A stretch of 64,000 nucleotides of DNA, taken from positions 186,001 to 250,000 of the forward strand of contig CAWGGG010000001.1 in NCBI GenBank assembly GCA_963822145.1. Direction: 5' to 3'. Positions 17,333-26,739 of this stretch are shown in pieces (position 1 is the first letter of the stretch; each line of letters begins with the position of its first letter). Under the pieces are notes generated by a model, which made no database searches, was not told the origin of the DNA, and worked only from the letters and a program-made list of their open reading frames with translations. The position numbers and the translations under genes are program-made. Source of the DNA: UBA5072 sp963822145. Lineage in GTDB: Bacteria > Bacteroidota > Bacteroidia > Bacteroidales > UBA10428.

Positions 17333-17731
17333 ATGCAAAGCATAACCATCAACGACAAGGTGAAGATCATCGAGGGTGACGATATGATATACAGGTACAT
17401 AGCTCTCAACAATTGTACCCTGGACATGGACACTCTCGAAAAAATGACCCGTATCGGAGATACCTGGTGCGGGGAGCGTCTCTGTGGCAACCTGATCGAT
17501 ATCCGTAACATGCTTTTTATTGATTCTAAAACAAGAGCTTATGCGGCTGCCCAGTATCGTTCTCATGTTGCCGGAACTGCCATCATCATTGATTCGAAGA
17601 TCTCAAGTTATTTCGCCAATATCTACCTCAGATTCAGTCAGCCTAAAGTTCCCACCCGCCTTTTTACCAGCGAGGAGGAAGCCTTAAAATGGATTAAGGA
17701 ACAAATGAAAAAACGGCAGCAAGGACAATAA
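17333..17731 (+). CDS. Small STAS/SpoIIAA-like protein
   Basis: 132 residues, no signal peptide. The pattern is alternating strands and helices: IYRYIALNNCTLDMDTLEKM, LCGNLIDIRNMLFIDSKTRAY, VAGTAIIIDS, SYFANIYLRFSQPKVPTRLFTSEEEALKWI. The last part, a strand followed by xxFxSxEEALxWL, is the signature of small SpoIIAA/STAS-like domains (DUF7793-type proteins in this phylum). Such proteins often modulate signalling or membrane association. It lies 46 bp before rtcB on the same strand, so the two may be co-transcribed. That would be an unusual partner for an RNA ligase. Confidence 0.72.
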   Translation: MQSITINDKVKIIEGDDMIYRYIALNNCTLDMDTLEKMTRIGDTWCGERLCGNLIDIRNMLFIDSKTRAYAAAQYRSHVAGTAIIIDSKISSYFANIYLRFSQPKVPTRLFTSEEEALKWIKEQMKKRQQGQ

Positions 17732-17777
17732 ATACCCGGTGGTTTACCGATGTGGATTCAGTGAACTGTTCCTGATA

Positions 17778-18947
17778 ATGAAACAAGTCATTTCTTCTGA
17801 AAGGGTTCCCATCAAGCTCTGGCTCGGGGAGATTGAGGATGGCGCCCTGAATCAGGCCAGGAATGTGGCCAATCTCCCTTTTGCCTTCCGGCATGTAGCC
17901 CTGATGCCCGACAGTCACGAAGGCTATGGCATGCCCATTGGAGGAGTGCTGGCAGCAAAGGATGCCGTGGTTCCCAACGCAGTTGGCGTGGATATAGGTT
18001 GCGGGATGTGTGCTATAAAAACAAGCCTGGAGACCGTTCCCAGGGACATGTTGAAGAAAATCATGAGCGGAATCCGGCAGCTGGTTCCTCTTGGATTCAA
18101 ACATCATGAGAAAAGGCAGGATTTAACCCTGATGCCTGTTGCAGATAACCTCCCCGCAAACGGAATTGTGGAACGGGAATTTGAAAATGCCCTGAAACAG
18201 ATCGGCACCCTGGGGGGCGGCAATCATTTTATTGAAATCCAGAGCGGATCCGACGGCCATATCTGGATCATGGTGCACTCAGGCAGCCGGAATATCGGCC
18301 TGAAGGTCGCCGAACATTACAACCAGATCGCAAAAACCTTAAATGCCCAATGGCTCACCGGGATTGAACCGTCAAAAAACCTGTCGTTCCTTCCTACCAA
18401 CACCCCTGAGGCAACAGCTTACCTGTCTGAAATGCAATACTGTATCGACTTTGCCTTTGCCAACCGGAAAATGATGATGAACAATATTATTTCCGTCTTT
18501 CAGGATCATACCGGCGGAAGTTTGAAGCCACTTGACTTTATTAATATTGCTCACAATTACGCACAACTGGAAACTCATTTCAATCAGCCTGTCCTGGTTC
18601 ACCGCAAGGGTGCCACCAGTGCCAGGAAAGGTGAAGCCGGTATTGTTCCGGGCTCCCAGGGCAGTCCGAGCTACATTGTCATGGGTAAAGGAAATCCTGA
18701 GAGCTTTCAAAGCTGCTCGCACGGCGCCGGCCGGCTGATGGGCCGCAAACAGGCTCAGAGAACCCTTGACCTGAAGGAGGAAATCGCCAAGCTCGACAGA
18801 GCAGGCATTATCCATTCCATCCGAAACCAGAAAGACCTCGATGAAGCCCCCGGAGCTTACAAGGACATTGCTCAGGTAATGCGCGACCAGGAAGACCTGG
18901 TAGAGGTCGTGGTGACCCTCTTCCCCCTCGCGGTTATCAAAGGCTAA
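17778..18947 (+). CDS. rtcB: RNA-splicing ligase RtcB
   Basis: 389 residues from the ATG at 17778; the longer GTG start at 17739 would add 13 poorly conserved residues. RtcB joins 2',3'-cyclic phosphate or 3'-phosphate RNA ends to 5'-hydroxyl ends with GTP and Mn2+. Seen in order: MPDSHEGYGMPIGG (near 44), the metal Cys in VDIGCGM (about 75-81), GGGNHFIEIQ (about 143), HSGSRNIG, and HRKGATSARKGEAG followed by SCSHGAGR near 313, whose His carries the GMP. This is the short RtcB type. No archease, RtcA or RtcR gene is nearby, so it may act in RNA repair on its own. It ends convergently with, and overlaps by 4 bp, the CBM6-like lipoprotein gene. Confidence 0.95.
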   Translation: MKQVISSERVPIKLWLGEIEDGALNQARNVANLPFAFRHVALMPDSHEGYGMPIGGVLAAKDAVVPNAVGVDIGCGMCAIKTSLETVPRDMLKKIMSGIRQLVPLGFKHHEKRQDLTLMPVADNLPANGIVEREFENALKQIGTLGGGNHFIEIQSGSDGHIWIMVHSGSRNIGLKVAEHYNQIAKTLNAQWLTGIEPSKNLSFLPTNTPEATAYLSEMQYCIDFAFANRKMMMNNIISVFQDHTGGSLKPLDFINIAHNYAQLETHFNQPVLVHRKGATSARKGEAGIVPGSQGSPSYIVMGKGNPESFQSCSHGAGRLMGRKQAQRTLDLKEEIAKLDRAGIIHSIRNQKDLDEAPGAYKDIAQVMRDQEDLVEVVVTLFPLAVIKG

Positions 18948-19588
18948 TCACGGCGTGTAAACTCCAAATAATCATAGTTCATATTGCCATTATCGGTGGT
19001 TTTAAGCGTTATGACCTGAATTCCTTTTTTCAACCTGATGTTTCCCACTTCCATCCTGTTCCAGTGGTGCCACTGTCGCCAGTCGAGGGTATCGGCATCC
19101 TTGTGTGTTGAGAATACTTTCATCATCCCGGTGGATGAACTGTCCTCTTTAATGATCTCAATGCCTCCGTCACCATTGGCGGTATACATGAGTCCGATCA
19201 CATAATTGCCTGATTCTTTCACATCTACAGTATACCTGATCCACTCGCCGGGAACAGTCCACCCCACATAAAGCTGGTTCATTTCAGGCATGATGTCATT
19301 ATAAGGATTGTCATCAGTACCATGTGTTTTGGTAAAGGATATATCCACTCCTTCCCTCATTCTGAATTCGTTAAAGAAGTCCCCGTTGGCAGGATTCAGT
19401 TTTCCGCTGCCATTGTTTACAGTGTCTGTATCATGATAGCCTATACCCTCGCCTCCCGCATCATACCATTCGCACTGGACTTTCCCGGGTATATCCTGGA
19501 CTTTCCCATCCCAGGGTTTTCCTGAATAGGACTTACAACAGGTGACGAACGCTGCGGGCAGCAACAGGAAAATAATGTGCTTTTTCAT
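18944..19588 (-). CDS. Lipoprotein with CBM6-like carbohydrate-binding domain
   Basis: 214 residues from the ATG at 19588; the in-frame ATG 8 codons earlier would hide the signal. The signal MKKHIIFLLLPAAFVTCC has a lipobox-like end with two Cys. The rest is one beta-sandwich of the CBM6/CBM35 type: an early strand with ECEWYDAGGEGIGYHDTD-style aromatic and Asp residues, VGWTVPGEWIRYTVDVKESGNYVI in the middle, and IRLKKGIQVITLKTTDNGNMNYDYLEF at the end. The last block is diagnostic. There is no catalytic domain, so it may be a surface glycan-binding lipoprotein. Its 3' end overlaps rtcB by 4 bp on the opposite strand. Confidence 0.85.
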   Translation of the reverse strand: MKKHIIFLLLPAAFVTCCKSYSGKPWDGKVQDIPGKVQCEWYDAGGEGIGYHDTDTVNNGSGKLNPANGDFFNEFRMREGVDISFTKTHGTDDNPYNDIMPEMNQLYVGWTVPGEWIRYTVDVKESGNYVIGLMYTANGDGGIEIIKEDSSSTGMMKVFSTHKDADTLDWRQWHHWNRMEVGNIRLKKGIQVITLKTTDNGNMNYDYLEFTRRD

Positions 19589-19634
19589 AATGTAATGGTT
19601 TAAGGTGAGCATGAGCTATCGAATAAATTCCAGT

Positions 19635-20078
19635 TCAATCTGAAAAGTTTTCCTTTCCCTCATTCGTAGACTCCTCCAGTCTTTTTCTGATCTCTTCCAT
19701 CCTGTCCAGCCTGTCCTTCGAATAGGTTCTTTCTGCCTGGTATACAAACTCAAACAGCAACAATGATTTCCGAAAGCTTATCCTGCTGCCTGGCCGGTTA
19801 CCCCGGGCAAGTTCCAGTTCCGCTTCTGCAAATAAAAGTTCGGCCAGGATCACCAAATGATTGTTGGTATAATTATGGTCCTCTATGAGGATTTGAGTCA
19901 TCTCCTCAGGGGGTATACGCTGAAAGAACCCGGCATCCTTCCTGAGCATGGTATAAAATGCTTCATCCAGCTTCCGGCTGGCCTGCTGTATGTCTCCACG
20001 GGTGATCATTCCAAAGATTGCCCTGAGCAAGTCGCCCAACATTTCAATCATTCTGAGTATGTAGTCTTTTTCGTACAT
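19635..20078 (-). CDS. DUF6483-like helical protein
   Basis: 147 residues, no signal peptide or membrane segment. It opens MYEKDYILRMIEMLGDLLRAIFG, the characteristic start of the DUF6483 family, then continues as amphipathic helices with TPR-like spacing (AELLFAEAELELARGN, SRISFRKSLLLFEFV). The C-terminal helix is rich in Glu and Arg. I know no function for the family. It lies 46 bp upstream of the CBM6 lipoprotein gene on the same strand, which could be an operon, although the two products are in different compartments. Confidence 0.78.
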   Translation of the reverse strand: MYEKDYILRMIEMLGDLLRAIFGMITRGDIQQASRKLDEAFYTMLRKDAGFFQRIPPEEMTQILIEDHNYTNNHLVILAELLFAEAELELARGNRPGSRISFRKSLLLFEFVYQAERTYSKDRLDRMEEIRKRLEESTNEGKENFSD

Positions 20079-20136
20079 TCGGCGAATTTGTTCCTAAAAA
20101 TACTAAATTTACAGCCTAACAACAATAATTCACACT

Positions 20137-21468
20137 ATGAAACCAAAAGCAAGCATCCTTTCCATTCTCATCTTCTTATGTTGCTCCGGAATATCTTCCA
20201 GTCAATCATTTAATACGGTAAAAATCGACAGCCTGCTTAACCTCCTGGCTGAGAAAAACAAGGCCATGGGTAGCCTGGCTATCGCCAGGAATGGTAATAT
20301 TCTCTATGCCAAGGCAATAGGTTACAGTCAGTTTACACCGGAGCAGGTCGCTTCCACTGAAAAAACCAGATACCGCATTGGTTCCATATCCAAAATGTTC
20401 ACCGCCGTACTGATCTTCCAGCTCATTGAAGAAGGAAAGCTGGAGCTGAGCACTACCCTGGACAAATTCTACCCGTCTGTTCCCAATGCCGGCAAAATCA
20501 CCATTGGCAATATGCTGAGCCACCGGAGCGGAATTCACAGTTTCACGGATGATTCAGCTTATCTTCAGTATATGGCCCAGACCAAAACACAGGATGAAAT
20601 GATCCGCATCATAGCCGAAAGCAAGCCTGAATTTGATCCGGATGCTAAAACCGCCTACAGTAATTCCAATTTTGTATTGCTGGGATATATCGTTGAAAAA
20701 ATCAATAAGAAACCCTATAACGAGGTATTGCAGAGTGGTATCTGCAAAAAGACAGGCTTGATGGACACTTATTATGGTGGCAGGACCAGCGTAAAAACCG
20801 GTGAATGCTATTCTTATCGGTTTGAGGAAGGCTGGAAGATACAGCCTGAAACAGACATGAGTATTCCCCACGGGGCAGGCGCCATCGTGTCGACACCCGC
20901 TGACCTGGTGAAGTTCATCACGGCCTTGTTCAATGGTAAACTGGTTAGCGCCATAAGTCTGGACCACATGAAAACCATTACGGACGGTCTGGGTATGGGG
21001 CTGCAGCAATTCCCCTATGAAAACAGGGTTGTGTATGGCCATGGCGGAGCCATTGACGGTTTTAATTCCATATTGTGCTACTTCCCAGATGACAGCTTGT
21101 CCATTTCCTATTGCTCCAACGGTACAGGCTATTCCATTAACGATATCCTGCTGGGCGCCCTGAGCGTCTACTATAATAAGCCTTACTCCTTGCCGGTATT
21201 TACCACCTATGCCGTTACTCCAGAAGAACTGGACCAATATCTCGGGATTTTTTCCAGTTCTCAGATCCCCCTGAAAATAACCTTCACCAGGGACAAAGGA
21301 ACACTTTACGCACAGGCAACAGGACAACCCTCTTTCCCGCTGGAAGCTGCTGCAAAACAGGTTTTCAAGTTTGAAATGGCTGGAGTTGTTATTACATTCA
21401 ATGATGAAGGCAATGAATTTGTTTTAGAACAGGGCGGAGGGAAGTTCACTTTCACCAGGGACAAATAA
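20137..21468 (+). CDS. Secreted serine hydrolase, class C beta-lactamase / DD-peptidase fold
   Basis: 443 residues with a cleavable signal (1-22). The beta-lactamase-like domain covers about 25-340. It shows the nucleophile motif S-I-S-K in YRIGSISKMFTA (near 82-85), the second motif Y-S-N in AYSNSNFVLLGY (near 172-174), and the third motif as HGG in YGHGGAIDGF (near 305). This HGG variant is typical of the peptidase/esterase branch rather than true beta-lactamases (KTG). A C-terminal beta-rich domain (about 350-443) follows, as in the D-aminopeptidase-like group. It probably acts on peptides or esters in the periplasm. The isochorismatase-fold gene begins 13 bp downstream, suggesting co-transcription. 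Confidence 0.92.
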   Translation: MKPKASILSILIFLCCSGISSSQSFNTVKIDSLLNLLAEKNKAMGSLAIARNGNILYAKAIGYSQFTPEQVASTEKTRYRIGSISKMFTAVLIFQLIEEGKLELSTTLDKFYPSVPNAGKITIGNMLSHRSGIHSFTDDSAYLQYMAQTKTQDEMIRIIAESKPEFDPDAKTAYSNSNFVLLGYIVEKINKKPYNEVLQSGICKKTGLMDTYYGGRTSVKTGECYSYRFEEGWKIQPETDMSIPHGAGAIVSTPADLVKFITALFNGKLVSAISLDHMKTITDGLGMGLQQFPYENRVVYGHGGAIDGFNSILCYFPDDSLSISYCSNGTGYSINDILLGALSVYYNKPYSLPVFTTYAVTPEELDQYLGIFSSSQIPLKITFTRDKGTLYAQATGQPSFPLEAAAKQVFKFEMAGVVITFNDEGNEFVLEQGGGKFTFTRDK

Positions 21469-21481
21469 AAGCTGCAAGGCA

Positions 21482-22045
21482 ATGACTCTGAGAAACACGG
21501 CATTGCTGCTGATCGATATCCAGAATGATTATTTTGCAGGAGGTGCCCTACCACTTGTTGACAGTGAAAAAGCTGTATTAAAAGCGAAACAGGTTCTCCT
21601 CACTTTCAGAGCCATGTCCTGGCCTGTTTTTCACATAAAGCATATCGCCCTGCGTCCGGGTTCCACTTTTTTTCTACCTTCCACTCCAGGTGCTGAAATA
21701 CATCCTGAGCTCCGGCCCTTCCCCCGGGAGAGCCTGATCGTGAAGCATTACCCGAACAGCTTCAGGGAAACCCTACTTTTATCCATGCTTCAGGAAAAAG
21801 ACATTTCTCATCTTGTGATATGCGGTATGATGACCCATATGTGTGTGGATGCTACGGTAAGAGCAGCAAGGGACCTGGGATTCACACTCGAAGTGATTGA
21901 GGACGCCTGCGCCACAAGAGATTTGCAGATAAAAGGCCGGACCATCCCGGCTGAAATGATCCATTATTCTTTCCTGGCTGCACTGGATGGTTTTTATGCC
22001 CGGGTTATTTCTGCCGATGCCTGTTGTTTAGACATAAAAGCATAA
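21482..22045 (+). CDS. Isochorismatase-family cysteine hydrolase
   Basis: 187 residues, cytoplasmic. The catalytic triad of the family is visible: Asp in LLIDIQNDYF (near 12), Lys in LIVKHYPNSF (about 84), and Cys in GMMTHMCVDATVRAA (about 121). The order and spacing fit nicotinamidase- and isochorismatase-like amidohydrolases; the SF closeness to YcaC/PncA-like enzymes does not allow a substrate call. It starts 13 bp after the serine hydrolase gene and is followed 13 bp later by the DUF3788-like gene, so the three probably form one transcript. Confidence 0.92.
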   Translation: MTLRNTALLLIDIQNDYFAGGALPLVDSEKAVLKAKQVLLTFRAMSWPVFHIKHIALRPGSTFFLPSTPGAEIHPELRPFPRESLIVKHYPNSFRETLLLSMLQEKDISHLVICGMMTHMCVDATVRAARDLGFTLEVIEDACATRDLQIKGRTIPAEMIHYSFLAALDGFYARVISADACCLDIKA

Positions 22046-22058
22046 AATATTCCGGCAT

Positions 22059-22478
22059 ATGGAAAAGCTTGTATTATCTGACCCGTCAGTATTTCCTGAC
22101 AACGATCTTATCTTCAGAATCATCGGACCCAATAAAGCACACTGGCAAAAATTAATGGGAAAGGTTCATGAAACGTACCCCGATGCCATCGAACAATGGA
22201 ATTATTATAAAGATGGCAAGAACTGGTTGTTCCGGATGATCATTAAGAATAAAACGCTCTTCTGGATCGGCGTTTTGGAGGAAACATTCCGTATTACTTT
22301 CTATTTCGGTGACAAAGCAGAACCGCTGATTGAAAAAAGCGGTCTTCCCTTACTGATGAAACAGGATTTCAAAACTTCGAAACGGTTCGGCCATTTCCGG
22401 GGAATATCCCTAAGGGTGGAACTGGAAGAGGATATTGAAAACGCCCTTAAACTGGTAGATATCCGTGTTAAGGTGTAA
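22059..22478 (+). CDS. DUF3788-family protein
   Basis: 139 residues, no signal. It has the pattern of the DUF3788 family: a conserved middle with WNYYKDGKNWLFRMIIKNKTLFWIGV, then a strand FRITFYFGDKAEPLI, and the closing FGHFRGISLRVELEEDIENALKLVDIRVK. The fold resembles the YdhG/DUF1801 group of small alpha-beta proteins, with no known catalytic function. It is the third gene of the tight run that starts with the serine hydrolase at 20137. Confidence 0.85.
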   Translation: MEKLVLSDPSVFPDNDLIFRIIGPNKAHWQKLMGKVHETYPDAIEQWNYYKDGKNWLFRMIIKNKTLFWIGVLEETFRITFYFGDKAEPLIEKSGLPLLMKQDFKTSKRFGHFRGISLRVELEEDIENALKLVDIRVKV

Positions 22479-22550
22479 TTCTTGTATTATCCGGCCTAAT
22501 GTGATATATTCGAAACCGGTAAAAAGCTTGCCGGGAAAATCAGCATTCAT

Positions 22551-25250
22551 ATGGAAAAATGGTGGTATATAGAAAAGGAAGCTGTAGCACGAAATCTAGC
22601 GACCGATACAGAAAAAGGACTTACCCATCAGGAGGTAACGGAAAGGCAGCAGCAATACGGACCAAATCAGCTGGCCGAAAAAGAGGGCCGATCTTTTATA
22701 GCCATGTTTTTCGATCAGTTCAAGGATTTTATGATCTGGGTACTGATCGGCGCCGCCCTGGTTTCAGGGTTTCTTCAGGAATGGGTGGATGCTATTGCCA
22801 TCATCAGCATTGTGATCCTGAATGCCATCCTGGGATTTATCCAGGAATTTCGTGCCGAAAAATCCCTGGCAGCGCTTAAGAAACTTTCCTCCCCCACCTC
22901 AAAAGTGGTCCGTGACGGGAAACACCACGTTATTCCTTCGAACGAAATCGTACCGGGCGACCTGGTGGAAATAGAAGCCGGCGACTTTGTTCCTGCCGAC
23001 AGCAGGATTGTTTATGCCACCGGGAATATGTCGGCCCATGAGGCAAGTCTTACCGGCGAATCCACGCCGGTGCAAAAGTCAGCCCTTACTCTGGCCTCTG
23101 AAAACATCGCTCTGGCCGACCGTTCGAATATGCTTTATTTGGGCACATCTGTCGTAGCCGGGAAGGCACGATCACTGGTTACAGGCACCGGAATGAATAC
23201 CGAACTGGGTAAAATTGCGGGAATGATCCAGGAAATTGAAGATAGTTCCACCCCCCTCCAGAATAAGTTGAAAGAATTCGGGAAGATCATCATCATTGTG
23301 GTGTTTCTGCTCGTGGGTTTAATTTTCATGATCGGATTCCTCCGTGGCGAAGAGGTTCTTGATCTGTTCCTCAGTGCGGTAAGCCTTGCTGTTGCCGCCA
23401 TCCCCGAAGGTCTGCCCGCTGTAGTCACCATTGCCCTCGCCCTCGGCGTGCAGCGCATGGTGAAACGAAACTGCATCATCCGGAAACTACCCTCGGTTGA
23501 AACGCTGGGTTGCACTTCCGTAATCTGCTCGGACAAAACCGGAACCCTTACCAAGAACGAGATGACTGTACAGGTAGTTTACCATGACGGTCACTACTAT
23601 CAGGTTACCGGTATCGGTTATGCGCCCGAAGGAAATTTTATGAAGGACGAAAATGTGGTAGATACGAATACACTACCCGGTCTGATGAAACTGCTCTCCT
23701 GTATGGTGTTGTGTAACGGTGCCCAGCTCGTCAGGGACGCTGCAGGGTACAAGATAGTGGGCGACCCCACTGAAGGAGCCCTGCTGACATTAGCTGCCAA
23801 GGCCGGTTTGAATAAGCACTTGCTGGAAGAAGCCTATCCATTTGTTGAAGAGATCCCCTTTGATTCCGACCGGAAGCAAATGACCATTATTCGCCAAAAT
23901 GGCAGTGCTTATGCCGCTTTTATAAAGGGCGCCCCCGATGTCCTGCTGTCCAATTGCACCCAAATCGAAGAAAACGGGCAGGTCATGCCCCTGGACCCTG
24001 AAAAAAAAGAAATGCTGATACAGGCTAATGCCGAACTGGCCGATAAGGCCATGAGGGTACTTGCTGTGGCTTACCGCGACTTTAATGCCCTCCCCGGGAA
24101 CATCACGGCACCTGAGATGGAAACCGACCTTACCTTTCTGGGACTTGTAGCCATGATTGATCCGCCGCGTCCGGAAGTGAAACTTGCCATGCAGGGCTGC
24201 CGATCCGCCGGTATTCGCTCAGTAATGATCACGGGTGATCATAAGAACACGGCTGTAGCCATAGCACGTGATCTCGGGTTTTACCAGTCTGATTCCATGG
24301 CCTTCACCGGTGAGGAACTCGACCGTCTTACCGATGAGGAATTCAGAAAATATGTAACCAAAACTGTGGTATATGCCAGGGTTTCACCTGAACACAAGCT
24401 GAAAATCGTTAAGGCCTGGCGTGACAGGGGTGATATTGTTGCCATGACCGGCGACGGGGTCAACGATGCACCGGCGGTGAAGGAGGCAGATATCGGTGTG
24501 GCCATGGGAATTACGGGTACGGATGTTACCAAGGAGGTTTCGGAGATGGTGATCACCGATGATAATTTTGCATCCATAGTAGCTGCTGTTGAAGAGGGCA
24601 GAGGCATCTACGATAACATCCGGAAGTTCATCCATTACCTGTTGTCATGCAATGCCGGGGAAATCCTGGTAATGTTTGTGGCCTCTCTTATGAAACTGCC
24701 TGCACCACTGCTCCCCATTCAGATCCTATGGGTGAACCTGGTAACCGACGGACTTCCGGCCCTGGCTCTTGGCGTAGATCCCACCGATAAAAAGATCATG
24801 AAACGTCCTCCGCGGATAAAGGATGAACCCGTGATCACCCGAAAAATGGGAATGATCATCCTGCTGCAGGGTGCCTTTATTGCTTTTTGCACCCTGCTGG
24901 CATTTTTCCTGGTGCGTTTTGTAGAAGGTGAAAGCACAGAAAGGGCCCGAACAGCCAGTTTCATAGTTCTCGCCTGCAGCCAGTTATTTCATTCCTTCAA
25001 CTGCCGGAGCACTCATGAATCAATATTCAGCCTTGGCTTTTTTACCAATACAAAACTGGTTTATGCCACCCTGATTTCCTTTCTGCTTCAAATGGCCGTG
25101 GTTTACATTCCATTTTTACAGGTAGTATTCAAAACCGAACCATTGAGCTGGTTCGACTGGTTCCTGGTACTGATCATTTCTTCATTCCCGCTGGTGGCAA
25201 TGGAACTGGTAAAGCTGTTTACCCGGCTCAGAGGAAAAGTTAAGAATTGA
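22551..25250 (+). CDS. Calcium-type cation-transporting P-type ATPase (P2A)
   Basis: 899 residues, inner membrane. It carries the N-terminal cation ATPase domain, then TGES (near 165), the phosphorylated Asp328 in SDKTGTLTKNE, KGAPDVLL near 460, and GDGVNDAPAV near 635. About ten membrane segments are visible. The ion residues match the SERCA set: PEGLP in M4, N-A-G-E in M5, and NLVTDGLPA in M6. By homology this supports Ca2+ export, possibly with other divalent ions, and argues against the Na+/K+ types. It has its own upstream region with a near-consensus promoter (TTG 22482-22484, TATATTCG 22505-22512, 20-bp spacer). No regulator is adjacent. Confidence 0.93.
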   Translation: MEKWWYIEKEAVARNLATDTEKGLTHQEVTERQQQYGPNQLAEKEGRSFIAMFFDQFKDFMIWVLIGAALVSGFLQEWVDAIAIISIVILNAILGFIQEFRAEKSLAALKKLSSPTSKVVRDGKHHVIPSNEIVPGDLVEIEAGDFVPADSRIVYATGNMSAHEASLTGESTPVQKSALTLASENIALADRSNMLYLGTSVVAGKARSLVTGTGMNTELGKIAGMIQEIEDSSTPLQNKLKEFGKIIIIVVFLLVGLIFMIGFLRGEEVLDLFLSAVSLAVAAIPEGLPAVVTIALALGVQRMVKRNCIIRKLPSVETLGCTSVICSDKTGTLTKNEMTVQVVYHDGHYYQVTGIGYAPEGNFMKDENVVDTNTLPGLMKLLSCMVLCNGAQLVRDAAGYKIVGDPTEGALLTLAAKAGLNKHLLEEAYPFVEEIPFDSDRKQMTIIRQNGSAYAAFIKGAPDVLLSNCTQIEENGQVMPLDPEKKEMLIQANAELADKAMRVLAVAYRDFNALPGNITAPEMETDLTFLGLVAMIDPPRPEVKLAMQGCRSAGIRSVMITGDHKNTAVAIARDLGFYQSDSMAFTGEELDRLTDEEFRKYVTKTVVYARVSPEHKLKIVKAWRDRGDIVAMTGDGVNDAPAVKEADIGVAMGITGTDVTKEVSEMVITDDNFASIVAAVEEGRGIYDNIRKFIHYLLSCNAGEILVMFVASLMKLPAPLLPIQILWVNLVTDGLPALALGVDPTDKKIMKRPPRIKDEPVITRKMGMIILLQGAFIAFCTLLAFFLVRFVEGESTERARTASFIVLACSQLFHSFNCRSTHESIFSLGFFTNTKLVYATLISFLLQMAVVYIPFLQVVFKTEPLSWFDWFLVLIISSFPLVAMELVKLFTRLRGKVKN

Positions 25251-25326
25251 ATTGTAACATACTTTTATGGCACACGTATCGTTCATTAAATAAGGACAGT
25301 TTAGGATACCAAACCATTACAGGATC

Positions 25327-26739
25327 GTGAAGCGATTTTCCAACTACAGGCTCCTCCTGAGCGGCCTCATGGCGCTTTTTTTCAGTTGTTTTCCGATTAT
25401 TCCGGGAGAAAGCCAGAACATTCCTCCAAAATATCAGCCGCCGGAAACCCGCATTTTGTTTATTTTTGACGCTTCCCAGAGCATGGCAGCCACCTGGCAG
25501 AAGGAAACCAAGATCTCCATTGCCCGGCGGGTGCTTATACACATCATCGATAGCCTCGAACAGCTGCCCAATGTAAAAATGGCTCTCCGTATCTATGGAC
25601 ACCAGAGTCCAGTGCCCCCGCAGAACTGCAACGATACCAAGCTTGAAGTTCCTTTTGCCACAGGCAATGCTCCCCTGATCCGGCAGAAACTTCGGTTTGT
25701 AGTCCCAAAAGGTACTACCCCCATAGCCCATTCCCTGGAACTGGGCGGAAGCGACTTTCCTCCTGATGCGGAAAACACCCGGAATATCATCATTCTTATT
25801 ACTGATGGCGTTGAAGCCTGCGATGGAGATGCCTGTGCCGTTTCTCTTGATTTGCAGCGCAGGGGCATTGTTCTGAAACCTTTTGTGATCGGCATTGGCA
25901 TTGATGAGAATTTTCAGCAGACCTTCAATTGCATCGGCCGTTACTACAATGCTGCCGCCGAAGAAAAGCTGGTTGAGATCATGGATGTTGTGATCAACCA
26001 GGCCCTCAATGCAACCACTACCCAGGTCAACCTGCTGGACGAACAGGGCAACCCTTCTGAAACCAATGTAAACTGTACGTTTTATGATAGTTTCTCCGGC
26101 AAAATCCTCTATAATTACATCCATACGCTTAATCACCGGGGACTTCCCGATACACTGATCCTTGATCATATCCCGGTATACCGGATGCGGGTTCATACCC
26201 TGCCCCCTGTAGATGTGGACAATATTAAGCTCATTCCGGGAAAGCATACCATCATAGCAGCCGATGTACCCCAGGGTTCCCTTGTATTGAAAGTTGCTGA
26301 TCCGGTTCAATACCGGGGCCTGGAATACTTGGTGCGGAAGGCAGGAGAAATGACCACGCTGAATATGCAGAAGATGTATGCTGAAGAAAAATACCTGATT
26401 GGCAAGTATGACTTAGAAATACCTGTGTTGCCCCGACTATACCTGTACAATGTGGATATCAAACAAAGTCATACCACTACTATTGAGATTCCGCGACCCG
26501 GACTGGTCACACTTCTGCGATCATCGGTCGGATACGGAAGCCTTTACCTGGTAAAAGGCAGCAAAGAGGAAAACTGGGTCTGTAACCTGGAGAATACCGT
26601 TAAGAATGAATCCCTGCAATTGCAGCCCGGCAAATACAGGGTGGTATTCCGGGCGCTCAACGCAAAGCTGACCTTGTATACTGTCAATAAAGTATTTGAA
26701 GTGCGATCAGGCAGTTCGGAGGTAGTACAGTTATATTAA
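25327..26739 (+). CDS. Secreted von Willebrand factor A (VWA) protein, first gene of a sigma-factor operon
   Basis: 470 residues starting at a GTG (25327) with AGGA just upstream. The signal sequence covers about 1-34. The VWA domain spans about 40-225 with an intact MIDAS: D48-x-S50-x-S52 in FDASQS, Thr in GTTPIAHSL near 140, and Asp in LITDGVEACDGD near 163. MIDAS proteins bind a metal and a partner protein. The remainder (225-470) is beta-rich and unassigned. The stop codon overlaps the ATG of the sigma factor by one base (TAATG), so the two are translationally coupled. This suggests the VWA protein senses or acts in the envelope for that sigma system. Confidence 0.88.
   Translation: MKRFSNYRLLLSGLMALFFSCFPIIPGESQNIPPKYQPPETRILFIFDASQSMAATWQKETKISIARRVLIHIIDSLEQLPNVKMALRIYGHQSPVPPQNCNDTKLEVPFATGNAPLIRQKLRFVVPKGTTPIAHSLELGGSDFPPDAENTRNIIILITDGVEACDGDACAVSLDLQRRGIVLKPFVIGIGIDENFQQTFNCIGRYYNAAAEEKLVEIMDVVINQALNATTTQVNLLDEQGNPSETNVNCTFYDSFSGKILYNYIHTLNHRGLPDTLILDHIPVYRMRVHTLPPVDVDNIKLIPGKHTIIAADVPQGSLVLKVADPVQYRGLEYLVRKAGEMTTLNMQKMYAEEKYLIGKYDLEIPVLPRLYLYNVDIKQSHTTTIEIPRPGLVTLLRSSVGYGSLYLVKGSKEENWVCNLENTVKNESLQLQPGKYRVVFRALNAKLTLYTVNKVFEVRSGSSEVVQLY

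Noticed and set aside
25240..26310. 356-residue minus-strand ORF
   Set aside because: It is the antisense shadow of the VWA gene, with no family pattern and low-complexity composition typical of reverse frames.
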